DNA of 64,000 bases from NCBI RefSeq assembly GCF_019443505.1, contig NZ_CP080377.1, positions 186,001 through 250,000 on the forward strand, read 5' to 3'. The notes under the pieces are model-generated. The model saw nothing but the letters and a program-made list of their open reading frames with translations. It was not told the DNA's origin and made no database searches. Below are positions 44,456-53,034 of this stretch, piece by piece. This DNA comes from Janthinobacterium sp. PAMC25594. GTDB lineage: Bacteria > Pseudomonadota > Gammaproteobacteria > Burkholderiales > Burkholderiaceae_D. The stretch's first letter is position 1, and each line of letters opens with the position of its first letter. The position numbers and the translations under genes were made by a program.

Positions 44456-45622
44456 ATGAACCATACATGCATGCGCGCTGCGGCGCTGGCCGTCTCCACG
44501 CTCATCGGCGCAAACGTTTGCGCCCAAAGCAATGTCACCATCTATGGCGTGGTCGACGCGGCCACCGCGTACGCGAGCAACCAGGGCGGCAAGTCGAACA
44601 CGTACATGCGCAGCGGCAATTTGTCTGCCAGCAAGATCGGTTTCCAGGGCGTGGAAGACCTGGGCGGCGACCTGAAGGCGCTGTTCCTGCTGGAAAACGG
44701 CTTTGAAAGCGACACGGGTGCGCAGAGTTCCGCCGGTTCCCTGTTCAACCGCCAGGCCTATGTGGGCCTGCAATCGCACGCCTACGGCAGCGTGACGGCG
44801 GGCCGCCAGTACACGCCGTACTACCTGCTGGTGGGCTCGCTGGCGTCGAGCAACGTCTTGACGGGCGCCACCGGCGCCCATCCGGGCGATATCGACGGCC
44901 TCGATACGACCGTGCGCATCAGCAATTCCGTCAGCTACAGCATGCCAGCGTGGCGCGGCTTGCAGGCCAGCGCGCAATACGGCTTCGGCGAAGCGGCCGA
45001 CGGCAATGCCGTGGGCAGCAGCTTCAGCGCCGCCGTCAAGTACAGCACGGCGCCGGCGGAATTCGCGCTCGGTTACCTGAAACTGAAAAATGGACAGAAT
45101 GGCGCCGGCTGGAGCGACAAGGCCTCGGCCAGCTTCGGCATTTCCGCCATCAACCAGGGCTACGCCTCGGCCGACAGCATCGAATTCATCGCCGCCAGCG
45201 CGCGCTACACCATGGGCAAGTGGATGGTGGGCGCCAACGCCAGCAACGTGCAATACCAGGCGGGCAGCCATTCCACGTTCCGCGACACGGCCATCTTCAA
45301 CACGGCCGGCCTGATTGCCAGCTACCAGTGGACGCCGCAGTGGTTCCTGTCCGCCGGCTACAGCGACACCTTCGCCAGCCGCGCCAACGGCGTGTCGGAC
45401 CGCGCGCGCTACCGCCAGCTGTCGTTCGAACAGAATTATGCGTTGTCCAAGCGCACGGCGATCTACCTGATCGAAGCGCGCCAGCTGGCGCGCGGCCAGA
45501 CCCTGGGTCAGGGCGGCGCCATCGTCGATGCCGTCGCTTCGGTCGGCGATTCGCAAAACGGCACGCCATCGTCGAACGGCGGCCAGACGGTGGTGATGGT
45601 CGGTCTCAAACATTCTTTCTGA
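44456..45622 (+). CDS. Outer membrane porin (Gram-negative trimeric type)
   Basis: 388 residues. Signal peptide ending in NVCAQ, first strand SNVTIYGVVDAATAYASN, the conserved GFQGVEDLGGDLKALFLLENGF motif and a terminal phenylalanine (KHSF). A sixteen-strand beta-barrel porin of the betaproteobacterial Porin_4 type. AGGA precedes the ATG. It is followed within 28 bp by the dehydrogenase small subunit, so it is likely co-expressed to admit the sugar or polyol substrate. It differs substantially from the gentisate-operon porin. Confidence 0.92.
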   Translation: MNHTCMRAAALAVSTLIGANVCAQSNVTIYGVVDAATAYASNQGGKSNTYMRSGNLSASKIGFQGVEDLGGDLKALFLLENGFESDTGAQSSAGSLFNRQAYVGLQSHAYGSVTAGRQYTPYYLLVGSLASSNVLTGATGAHPGDIDGLDTTVRISNSVSYSMPAWRGLQASAQYGFGEAADGNAVGSSFSAAVKYSTAPAEFALGYLKLKNGQNGAGWSDKASASFGISAINQGYASADSIEFIAASARYTMGKWMVGANASNVQYQAGSHSTFRDTAIFNTAGLIASYQWTPQWFLSAGYSDTFASRANGVSDRARYRQLSFEQNYALSKRTAIYLIEARQLARGQTLGQGGAIVDAVASVGDSQNGTPSSNGGQTVVMVGLKHSF

Positions 45623-45650
45623 ACGGTTGCTGAACTCACGGGAGCTTCAA

Positions 45651-46175
45651 TTGGACACTACATACAATAAGGAGGGCCGCGGCCCTCTGAATCCCGGCCG
45701 CCGCATGGTGCTGGCCGGCTTGCTGTCGGCTTCGGCCGCGGCGCTGATTCCCTGGGCGCTGGCCGAACCGGTCGCCAGTGCGGAGCAGGGCGCCTTCCTG
45801 GGCGTGTCGGCCATGCTGGTCGGGCGCCAGGTGCTCGACCCCGTGCTGGCCAGGCGCCTGTATGACGCGCTGGTGGCGCAGGACGCCGCCTTCCCAGCGA
45901 ATGTGCGCGCGTTGCTGGCCCTGATCAATGCGCAGGGCTTGCAGGCGGCCGGGCTGCAGGAAGCGCTCGATGCGCTGGCTCCCGCCCAGTCGCCGCTGGC
46001 GGCCCTGCCGCGCCAGATCGCCAGCGCCTGGTATCTGGGCATCGTCGGCACGGGCGAGGCGGCTGTCTGCGTCGCCTACGAGCAGGCGTTGAACGCGGCC
46101 GTCGTGGCCGATGTGCTGAAACCTCCCACGTATTCCTACGGCGCCTACGGCAGCTGGGCCAGAAAACCAATTTAA
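45651..46175 (+). CDS. FAD-dependent sugar/polyol dehydrogenase small (gamma) subunit
   Basis: 174 residues from a TTG at 45651 with GGAG six bases upstream; an ATG at 45627 is in frame but has no ribosome site. The twin-arginine signal is NPGRRMVLAGLLSASAAAL, consistent with Tat export of a folded complex. The mature part is helical and ends PTYSYGAYGSWARKPI, the characteristic tail of gluconate/sorbitol/glucose dehydrogenase small subunits. It carries the Tat signal that exports the FAD subunit, which has none (family knowledge). Order small-large-cytochrome is the same as in known FAD glucose dehydrogenases. Confidence 0.85.
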   Translation: MDTTYNKEGRGPLNPGRRMVLAGLLSASAAALIPWALAEPVASAEQGAFLGVSAMLVGRQVLDPVLARRLYDALVAQDAAFPANVRALLALINAQGLQAAGLQEALDALAPAQSPLAALPRQIASAWYLGIVGTGEAAVCVAYEQALNAAVVADVLKPPTYSYGAYGSWARKPI

Positions 46176-46184
46176 GGAGCCATC

Positions 46185-47792
46185 ATGGCTGAAGAACTCT
46201 CCGCCGATTACCTCGTGATCGGCTCCGGCATCATCGGCTCGCTGGCCGCGCGCAAGCTGGCGCTGGCCGGCGCCTCGGTGCTGATCCTGGAAGCGGGCCC
46301 GCGCGTGTCGCGCGGCGAAATCGTCGCCCGTTTCCGCAACACGACGCGCCGCAGCGACTGGATGTCGCCGTATCCATCGGTGGCCACGGCGCCGCACCCG
46401 ATCTACCAGCCGAAGGATAACGGCTACCTGGTGCAGGCCGGCCCGTATCCGTATCCGGCCGAATACATCCGCCAGTTCGGCGGCACGTCGTGGCACTGGG
46501 CCGCGCAGGCCTGGCGCAATGTGCCGAACGACTTCCGCATCCATACCCTGTATGGCGTGGGCGTCGACTGGCCCATCAGCTACGAAGACCTGGAACCGTT
46601 CTACCAGGAAGCGGAAGAGATCATGGGCGTCTCCGGTGCCGATAACACGGGTTCGCCGCGCAAGCAGGCCTTTCCGATGGCCCCCGTGACGGAGCCGTAC
46701 GCCATGCGCCGCATCCGCGAGCGCCTCGACCCGTCGTTCAAGGTAGTCGGCAATACGGTGGCGCGCAACAGCGTCAGCTACGATGGCCGCCCGGCCTGCT
46801 GCGGCAACAACAGCTGCCAGCCGATCTGCCCCATCGATGCGCAATACCACGGCGGCATCGCCGCGCAGCAGGCGGAAGACGCGGGCGTCAGGATCGTCTG
46901 CAATGCCAACGTCTACAAGCTGGAACACGACGCGCAGGGCCGCATCACGGCCGCCCTGTACTACGACGTCGACAAGAACAGCCACCGGGTCACGGCCAAG
47001 ACCTTCATCCTGGCCGCCAACGGCATCGAAAGCCCCCGTTTGCTGCTCGTTTCCGCTTCGGACAAATACCCGAACGGCCTGGCCAACAGCAGCGACATGG
47101 TGGGCCGCAATCTGATGGACCACCCGAGCACCTCGATCACCTTCGATGCCGATGAAGACCTGTGGCTGGGCCGGGGCCCGCAAAGCCCCAATTCCATCAA
47201 CACCATGCGCGACGGCGATTTCCGCAGCCAGCATTCGCCGTACCGCCTGGATTTCACGAACATCTCGCGCGTCGATGGCGCGACCAGGGAATTGATCGGC
47301 AAGGGCGTGTTTGGCGCGGAATTCGAACAGCAGTTGCGTTTCCGCTCGGCGCGCGAGATGAGCCTGAAAAACGTGCTGGAAGTGCTGCCGAACCCGGAAA
47401 ACCGCATTGCCCTCAGCAGCGAGAAGGATGCCATGGGCATCCCCAAGCCGCAGGCGCATTATGCGATCGACGAGTACACCAAGCGGGGCCACGAGCGCTC
47501 GAAGCAGGATTTCGAGAACATCGCCAGGCTGATGGGCGGCACCAATCTGCGCCACAGCAAGGAAGGCGTGTTCGCCAACAACCAGCACATCTGCGGCACC
47601 CTGTCGATGGGTTCCGACCCGGCCAAGGCCGTGTGCGACCAGTGGGGCCGCACGTTTGACCACGCCAACCTGTTCCTGTGCAGCACGGGCGTGCTGCCCA
47701 CGTCCGGCACCTGCAATTCGACGGAAAACGGCCTGGCCGTGGCCTTGCGCACCGTTAAACATATCCTCGACGAACAGGGAGCAAAATCATGA
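46185..47792 (+). CDS. FAD-dependent dehydrogenase catalytic subunit (GMC family, Fe-S)
   Basis: 535 residues, no signal of its own. The FAD loop GSGIIGSLAA is at 13-22. Cys206, Cys211 and Cys215 (after Cys205, in CCGNNSCQPIC) have exactly the spacing of the 3Fe-4S ligands in the Burkholderia FAD glucose dehydrogenase. FGGTSWHWAAQ and, near the end, NNQHICGTLSMG and TSGTCNSTENG carry the FAD and active-site residues of GMC enzymes. It oxidises an aldose, sugar acid or polyol in the periplasm and passes electrons through the cluster to the cytochrome subunit. Substrate is uncertain. It overlaps the next gene by four bases. Confidence 0.9.
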   Translation: MAEELSADYLVIGSGIIGSLAARKLALAGASVLILEAGPRVSRGEIVARFRNTTRRSDWMSPYPSVATAPHPIYQPKDNGYLVQAGPYPYPAEYIRQFGGTSWHWAAQAWRNVPNDFRIHTLYGVGVDWPISYEDLEPFYQEAEEIMGVSGADNTGSPRKQAFPMAPVTEPYAMRRIRERLDPSFKVVGNTVARNSVSYDGRPACCGNNSCQPICPIDAQYHGGIAAQQAEDAGVRIVCNANVYKLEHDAQGRITAALYYDVDKNSHRVTAKTFILAANGIESPRLLLVSASDKYPNGLANSSDMVGRNLMDHPSTSITFDADEDLWLGRGPQSPNSINTMRDGDFRSQHSPYRLDFTNISRVDGATRELIGKGVFGAEFEQQLRFRSAREMSLKNVLEVLPNPENRIALSSEKDAMGIPKPQAHYAIDEYTKRGHERSKQDFENIARLMGGTNLRHSKEGVFANNQHICGTLSMGSDPAKAVCDQWGRTFDHANLFLCSTGVLPTSGTCNSTENGLAVALRTVKHILDEQGAKS

Positions 47793-49189
47793 TGGGGACC
47801 TTCAGAATGGCTGCCGGCGCGGCCTTGCTGGCCCTGGCCTTGCCCGTGCTGGCGGCGGACGCCCCCGGCGCCGACGTGCAGGCGATCGAGCGTGGCCGCT
47901 ACCTGGCGACGGCGGGCGACTGCATCGCCTGTCATAGCGTGCCTGGCGGCAAGCCGATGGCGGGCGGACTGTCCCTGGCCACGCCGTTGGGGGCCATTGT
48001 CGCCACCAACATCACGCCATCGACAACGCACGGCATCGGCAACTACACGCTCAAGCAGTTTTCCGACGCCGTGCGCCACGGCGTGCGGGCCGACGGCGCC
48101 AACCTGTACCCGGCCATGCCCTACACGGCCTACGCCAAGGTGACGGATGACGACACGGCCGCCCTGTACGCCTACTTCATGCATGGCGTGGCGGCGGTGG
48201 ACACGGCGCCGGCAACACAGACGGACTTGCCGTTCCCGTTCAACATCCGCCTGTCGATGGCGGGCTGGAATATGCTCTTCCTCGACAAGAAGCCGTTCGT
48301 GGCCGATGCGGCCAAGAGCATGGAGTGGAACCGCGGCGCCTACCTGGCGCAAGGACTGGCCCATTGCACCACCTGCCACACGCCACGCAATGCGCTGATG
48401 GCCGAGCAGTTGTCGAAAGAGCTGGGCGGCGCCGACCTGGGTACCTGGTTTGCGCCGAACATCACCTCGGACGTCAACAGCGGCATCGGCAGCTGGAGCC
48501 AGCAAGACCTGGTCGGCTACCTGCGCACGGGCCGCGCCGCGCACCGGGGGCAGGCTGCCGGACCGATGGCCGAAGCCATCGACCATAGCCTGAAGCACCT
48601 GAGCGACGCGGACCTGAACGCCATCGCGCACTACATCAAGAGCGTACCCGCCATCCGCGACAAGGCGGACACGAAACCGGTGACGCAATGGGGCCAGGCG
48701 GGCGACGAGTTGAGTGCCATCCGCGGCGTGCCGCTGCCGCAAAACCTGAACAAGATGTCGGGCGCGCAGCTGTACGATGCGCAGTGCGCCAGCTGCCACC
48801 AGGCCAGGGGCGAGGGCAGTTTCGACGGCAGCTTGCCGCCCCTGTTCCACAACTCGGTGACGGGCCGCAGCAACAGCAATAACCTGGTGATGGCGATCCT
48901 CGATGGGGTGGAACGGCAGGACGGCAAGGGTAATCATACTGCGGGACATCTGATGCCCGCCTTCCGCCAGACCCTGTCGGACGAGCAGATCGTCACCCTC
49001 GGCAATTACGTGCAGAAGATGTACGGCAATCCCGCCATCAAGGTGACGGCGGAACAGGTGACGACCTTGCGCAACGGCGGTGCGCCATCGAACCTGATCG
49101 GCCTGGCCCGCGCGGGCATCATCGTCGGCGTGCTGGTGCTGCTGGCATTGCTGCTGTGGTGGCGGGGACGGCGGCGCAAGGGCGCATAG
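47789..49189 (+). CDS. Triheme cytochrome c subunit of membrane dehydrogenase
   Basis: 466 residues. Signal peptide (1-22), three C-x-x-C-H haem sites (CIACH near 45, CTTCH near 194, CASCH near 333) in three cytochrome c domains, and a C-terminal membrane helix (about 441-459) followed by basic residues. It anchors the complex in the inner membrane and delivers electrons from the FAD/3Fe-4S subunit to ubiquinone. This is the same layout as gluconate, sorbitol and alcohol dehydrogenase cytochrome subunits. A strong terminator follows. Confidence 0.93.
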   Translation: MMGTFRMAAGAALLALALPVLAADAPGADVQAIERGRYLATAGDCIACHSVPGGKPMAGGLSLATPLGAIVATNITPSTTHGIGNYTLKQFSDAVRHGVRADGANLYPAMPYTAYAKVTDDDTAALYAYFMHGVAAVDTAPATQTDLPFPFNIRLSMAGWNMLFLDKKPFVADAAKSMEWNRGAYLAQGLAHCTTCHTPRNALMAEQLSKELGGADLGTWFAPNITSDVNSGIGSWSQQDLVGYLRTGRAAHRGQAAGPMAEAIDHSLKHLSDADLNAIAHYIKSVPAIRDKADTKPVTQWGQAGDELSAIRGVPLPQNLNKMSGAQLYDAQCASCHQARGEGSFDGSLPPLFHNSVTGRSNSNNLVMAILDGVERQDGKGNHTAGHLMPAFRQTLSDEQIVTLGNYVQKMYGNPAIKVTAEQVTTLRNGGAPSNLIGLARAGIIVGVLVLLALLLWWRGRRRKGA

Positions 49190-49221
49190 GCAGGTTACCA
49201 ACACACCCTGAAGCAAAGGCT

Positions 49222-49256
49222 GGGGTCAGACCCAAAGGGTCTGACCCCTTTTTTTA
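49222..49256. terminator. REP-like palindrome serving as bidirectional terminator
   Basis: A perfect 12-bp stem (GGGGTCAGACCC 49222-49233 with GGGTCTGACCCC 49237-49248), loop AAA, then eight T. The GGGTCTGACCCC palindrome is a common interspersed repeat in bacterial genomes, so this terminator may derive from a repetitive element. Confidence 0.85.
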
Positions 49257-50018
49257 TGCCGCGAAGCCGCCATCGATCTTCAGCCCGGCGCCCGTGATGA
49301 ACGCCGCTTCCGCGCTGGCCAGGTAAGCCACCATGCCGGCGATTTCATCGGCCGTGCCGTGGCGGGGCAGGGCCATCAGGCCGTGCATCAGGTCGGCGAA
49401 GTCGCCCGTCGGCGGGTTCATGTCGGTGGCGACGGGGCCAGGTTCCACATTGTTGATGGTGATGCCGCGCGGTCCCAGGTCGCGCGACAGGCCTTGCGTC
49501 AGGCCGATCAGCGCCGATTTGCTCATGGCGTAGGCGGCCGCGCCACCGAACGGCATGCGGTGCGCATTCGTGCTGCCGATGTTGATGATGCGCCCGCCCG
49601 CCTGCATGTGCGCCACGGTCGCCTTGATGGCGACGAACACGGCGCGCACGTTGACGGCAATCGTCTTGTCGAAGTCTGCCAGCGAAAAATCGTCGATGGC
49701 GCCGGGCAGGAAGACGCCCGCATTGTTGACGAGGATGTCGATGCGGCCAAACTGCGCCGCCACCTTGTCGATCGCCGCCGTCAGGGCGCTGGCGTCGGCC
49801 GCATCGGCCTGCACGCCCAGCGCCTTGCCGCCGGCCGTCTCCACCTTGGCCGCCAGCGCCTGCGCTTCGGCGGCCGAGCTTTGATAGCTGAAGACGACGG
49901 TGGCGCCCTGGCTGGCCAGGCGGCGCACGATGGCCGCGCCGATGCCGCGCGAGCCGCCCGTCACAAACGCGATCTTGTTCAGCAGTGGCTGGGAGGTGGT
50001 GGTGGCTTGGGTTTGCAT
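49254..50018 (-). CDS. SDR family oxidoreductase
   Basis: 254 residues. TGGSRGIG cofactor loop, NNAG, a serine in IGSTNAHR, YAMSK catalytic pair and the C-terminal GAGLKIDGGFAA that ends 3-oxoacyl-ACP-reductase-like SDRs. The residue after the second strand (SYQSS) favours NADP. Substrate unknown. It is divergent from the LysR gene at 50143, which probably controls it. The two genes form a common regulator-SDR pair. Confidence 0.9.
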   Translation of the reverse strand: MQTQATTTSQPLLNKIAFVTGGSRGIGAAIVRRLASQGATVVFSYQSSAAEAQALAAKVETAGGKALGVQADAADASALTAAIDKVAAQFGRIDILVNNAGVFLPGAIDDFSLADFDKTIAVNVRAVFVAIKATVAHMQAGGRIINIGSTNAHRMPFGGAAAYAMSKSALIGLTQGLSRDLGPRGITINNVEPGPVATDMNPPTGDFADLMHGLMALPRHGTADEIAGMVAYLASAEAAFITGAGLKIDGGFAA

Positions 50019-50142
50019 GATGGGCTTTCTGTGTGGTGGAGAAGATGCAGCCAGTATCAGTCATGTATTGCCAGCGCGCTAGCCATGAATCGCTACAATC
50101 ACTTTCAACCATAAGTATCGAATGAGCGGGTAGAATAGGCGC

Positions 50143-51066
50143 ATGGACGCCCTCAATCACTTGCAATCGTTTGTGCTTTCTGCCGAACTGGGCAGTTTTT
50201 CCGCGGCCGCGCGCCGCCTGGGGCTGACGCCGGCCGCCGTCAGCAAGAACGTGGCGCGGCTGGAAACGAGCCTGGGATTGCGGCTGTTCCAGCGCAGCAC
50301 GCGCCGCCTGACCCTGACGGAAGGGGGCGAGCGCTTCCTGCAGCAGATAGGCGGCGCCCTGTCCACCCTGCGCGAGGCGATCGCCGGCGTGGCGGAAGAG
50401 GGTGGCCAGCCAGCCGGCATATTAAAGATCAGCATGGCGCCGTCGTTCGGGCGCAGCTACGTGGTGCCGCTGCTGGGCGAGTTCATCACGCGCTACCCGG
50501 GCGTGGTCCCCGACTGCCATTTCGACAACCGGCAAGTGGACTTGATCGGCGAAGGGTTTGATGTCGCCATCGGCGGCGGCATCGAGCTGACGCCCGGCGT
50601 GGTGGCGCGCGAACTGGGCCACGCCCTCGTCGTCGCCACGGCGTCGCCCGCCTTCATGCAGGGGAAACGCATGCCCGTGCATCCTTCGGACCTGGCGCAC
50701 TTCGACGGCGTGGCGCGCCGCTCGGCCGGCAGCGGCAGATTGCGCAGCTGGATACTGCGCGACGGGCAGGGCGGCGAAGGCGTGGCCGAATGCCGCCCGC
50801 GCGCCATCTTCGACGACCCGGATGCGATGGCGCAGGCGGCCGTCATGGGCGTCGGCGTGGCGCTGCTGCCCATGCCGCACGCGCTGGCCCACCTGCGCAG
50901 CGGCGCCTTGATTCGCTTGCTGCCCGGCTGGCATGCCGATTCCGGCCCCCTGTCCGTGTACTATGCGAGCAAGAAGCTGCTGCCCGCGAAGACGCGCGCC
51001 TTCGTCGATTTTTTGCTGGAGCAGTTCCGCCAGCGCGATTTCGCCGCGCAGATACGGCCCGATTAA
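50143..51066 (+). CDS. LysR family transcriptional regulator
   Basis: 307 residues. N-terminal helix-turn-helix (LGSFSAAARRLGLTPAAVSKNVARLE) and a substrate-binding-like C-terminal half, with ILKISMAPSFGRSYVVPLL as the linker into it. It belongs to the group (CrgA/AaeR-like) often divergent from oxidoreductases. Here it is divergent from the SDR gene with 124 bp between starts. A TAGAAT box at 50132-50137 may be its -10. The next gene begins 16 bp after its stop. Confidence 0.9.
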   Translation: MDALNHLQSFVLSAELGSFSAAARRLGLTPAAVSKNVARLETSLGLRLFQRSTRRLTLTEGGERFLQQIGGALSTLREAIAGVAEEGGQPAGILKISMAPSFGRSYVVPLLGEFITRYPGVVPDCHFDNRQVDLIGEGFDVAIGGGIELTPGVVARELGHALVVATASPAFMQGKRMPVHPSDLAHFDGVARRSAGSGRLRSWILRDGQGGEGVAECRPRAIFDDPDAMAQAAVMGVGVALLPMPHALAHLRSGALIRLLPGWHADSGPLSVYYASKKLLPAKTRAFVDFLLEQFRQRDFAAQIRPD

Positions 51067-51082
51067 GCAATGGAAAATTCCC

Positions 51083-51835
51083 ATGCATAGTAACTACAGC
51101 CTGTTTTACACCTTTGACGGCGATCAAGCGGCCCGCTTCCGGGAAGCGCGCGTCTTTGGCCGCACCGTGTGGACGGCCGCCGGCGCGGCCATGACCTGGG
51201 GCGAGGAGACGCGCAACGATTACGCCAGCGAAGCCGAAGCGCACGCCGCCTACCTTGCCCATTGCCGCGCCGCCCTGGCCGATGGCCATACCTTGGCGCG
51301 CCAGAGCGTCATCGATCCGGCCGTGTTTGATTTCGCGCTGCTGCAAACCCTGGTGGCGCACGCCGCGCGCCTGGCTGTTGACTGCGTGCGCCGTGCGCAT
51401 CCGGACCAGCATATCGACGCTTTCGCGCTGGTGAGCGACGACAGCGCGATGACCATCGGCTGCATGGCGAATAGCCGCGAAGCGCTGGCCGCGTCGGAAT
51501 ACGGCGAAGAAATGCTGTGGAATCCGGCCGAGTGGGCGTTTGACGAGGGCGGCGCGTATTTCGACAGCGCCTACCGCTTGCTGCTGCAAGCGCACCGCGA
51601 CTTGCCGTTCGACGTCGATTTCGACACCTTCCGCAGCGGCGTATTCGACGCCTGCATCGCGGCGCTGGCGCAGCTCGACGCCGAAGGCGTGTTCGGGGCG
51701 GACGCGCAGCGCGAGGAGTCCGTGCTGCTGTTTGAGGTCAGCGACAGCGAGCCAGTGGAAGGCGCGATGGCGCGCTTGAATCCACCGGCCGTGGTGGCGC
51801 GTTTCGTGGCATGGATGGCCAGCTGGGCCGACTAA
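51083..51835 (+). CDS. DUF4303-type protein with WGR-like N-terminus
   Basis: 250 residues from the ATG at 51083. The first ~70 residues (SLFYTFDGDQAARFREAR, TWGEETRNDYASEAEAH) resemble a WGR domain, a small module seen next to nucleic-acid or stress proteins. The rest has the DUF4303 pattern (DAFALVSDDSAMTIGCMANS, then an acidic helical region). Soluble. Function unknown. It follows the LysR gene closely and is convergent with the phosphoesterase gene, three bases from its stop. Domain calls are by eye. Confidence 0.6.
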   Translation: MHSNYSLFYTFDGDQAARFREARVFGRTVWTAAGAAMTWGEETRNDYASEAEAHAAYLAHCRAALADGHTLARQSVIDPAVFDFALLQTLVAHAARLAVDCVRRAHPDQHIDAFALVSDDSAMTIGCMANSREALAASEYGEEMLWNPAEWAFDEGGAYFDSAYRLLLQAHRDLPFDVDFDTFRSGVFDACIAALAQLDAEGVFGADAQREESVLLFEVSDSEPVEGAMARLNPPAVVARFVAWMASWAD

Positions 51836-51838
51836 AGT

Positions 51839-52960
51839 CTATGCCGCCACCAGCCTTAACCGCGTAATCTCCGCCGGCGCGCCGATGCGTTTCGGCGGAC
51901 CCCAGTACCCGGTGCCGCGGCTGACATAAATCCACAGGCGGCCGCGCCGGTGCAAGCCCGCCACGTAGGGCTGCTGCAGCGGCACGAACAGATTCCAGGG
52001 CCAGAACTGGCCGCCGTGCGTGTGGCCCGACAATTGCAGGTCGTAGCCGGCCGCTTCGGCCTCGGGCGCGCTGCGCGGCTGGTGCGCCAGCAGGATGCGG
52101 GGGATATCGGCCGGTGCGCCGGCGATGGCCGCTTGCGGGTCGCTTTTCTGGGCCGGATCGAAGGCGGCCGCGTTGAAATCGGTGACGCCGGCCAGCGCCA
52201 GGCGCGCGCCGTCGTGTTCAAGGACCGCATGTTCGTTCATCAGCACGCGCAAGCCCAGGCGGCGAAATTCCACCACCCAGGGCGTCGCGCCCGAATAGTA
52301 TTCGTGGTTGCCCGTCACAAGGAATACGCCATGGCGCGCGCGCAGCTCGCCCAGCGGCGCCGTATGGCTGCCCAGTTGTGCCACCGTGCCGTCGACCACG
52401 TCGCCCGTGATGGCGATGAGGTCCGCCTGCAGGCCGTTGGCGCGCGCCACGATGGCTTCCACGTAGGCGCGCTTGATGGTGGCGCCCACGTGGATGTCGC
52501 TCAGTTGCACGATGGTGTAGCCCTGCAGGGCGGCCGGCAGGCCGGTGATGGGCACGTCGACTTCGCGCACGCGCGCCACCCTGCGGGCGTTGATGAAGCC
52601 GACGACGGTGGCCAGCAGCGCCAGAACCAGCACGGCCACGGCCGAGGCCTGGGCATGCGGGCGGGTGGCGGGGATCAGCAGCAGCAGTTCGCGCAGCATG
52701 GTGAGCACGAACAGCGAGGAAAAAAAGCCCATGCACAGCGAACCGGCCCAGCTCAATCGGTCGGCCAGGCGCGCATCGTTGGTGACGGCGCGCGCAAAGA
52801 TGGTCATCGGCATGAGCATGGTCGACGCCAGCAAGACCAGGCCGCCCGGCAGCCAGCCGGCCAGGCCGACGGGGAGCGCAGGCAGCAGCAGCCAGCCCAG
52901 CAGGGCGTGCAGGGCGCCCAGTATCATGGTGATGCGCAGCAGCGGCGCGCGAGTTGTCAT
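51839..52960 (-). CDS. Membrane-bound metallophosphoesterase
   Basis: 373 residues. Four N-terminal membrane helices (about 8-130), then a calcineurin-like phosphoesterase domain. The dimetal site is complete: SDIHVG, GDVVDG, GNHEYY, then the C-terminal LLAHQP and SGHTHGG histidines. It resembles YaeI/YkuE-type enzymes, some of which act on lipid pyrophosphates such as UDP-diacylglucosamine, but the substrate here is not known. The gene follows the stressosome operon on the same strand with a 74-bp gap and could be read through from it. Confidence 0.9.
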   Translation of the reverse strand: MTTRAPLLRITMILGALHALLGWLLLPALPVGLAGWLPGGLVLLASTMLMPMTIFARAVTNDARLADRLSWAGSLCMGFFSSLFVLTMLRELLLLIPATRPHAQASAVAVLVLALLATVVGFINARRVARVREVDVPITGLPAALQGYTIVQLSDIHVGATIKRAYVEAIVARANGLQADLIAITGDVVDGTVAQLGSHTAPLGELRARHGVFLVTGNHEYYSGATPWVVEFRRLGLRVLMNEHAVLEHDGARLALAGVTDFNAAAFDPAQKSDPQAAIAGAPADIPRILLAHQPRSAPEAEAAGYDLQLSGHTHGGQFWPWNLFVPLQQPYVAGLHRRGRLWIYVSRGTGYWGPPKRIGAPAEITRLRLVAA

Positions 52961-53034
52961 GTCATGGTTCCAGAGGTGAGGCGGCCGCCGATTATAGCCG
53001 ACGCCTGGTCAACCGGCAGCCGCCACCCCGCTCA

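Noticed and set aside
45636..47762. 708-codon antisense frame over the FAD dehydrogenase genes
   Set aside because: Repetitive His/Arg/Val-rich translation; the plus-strand subunits are certain.
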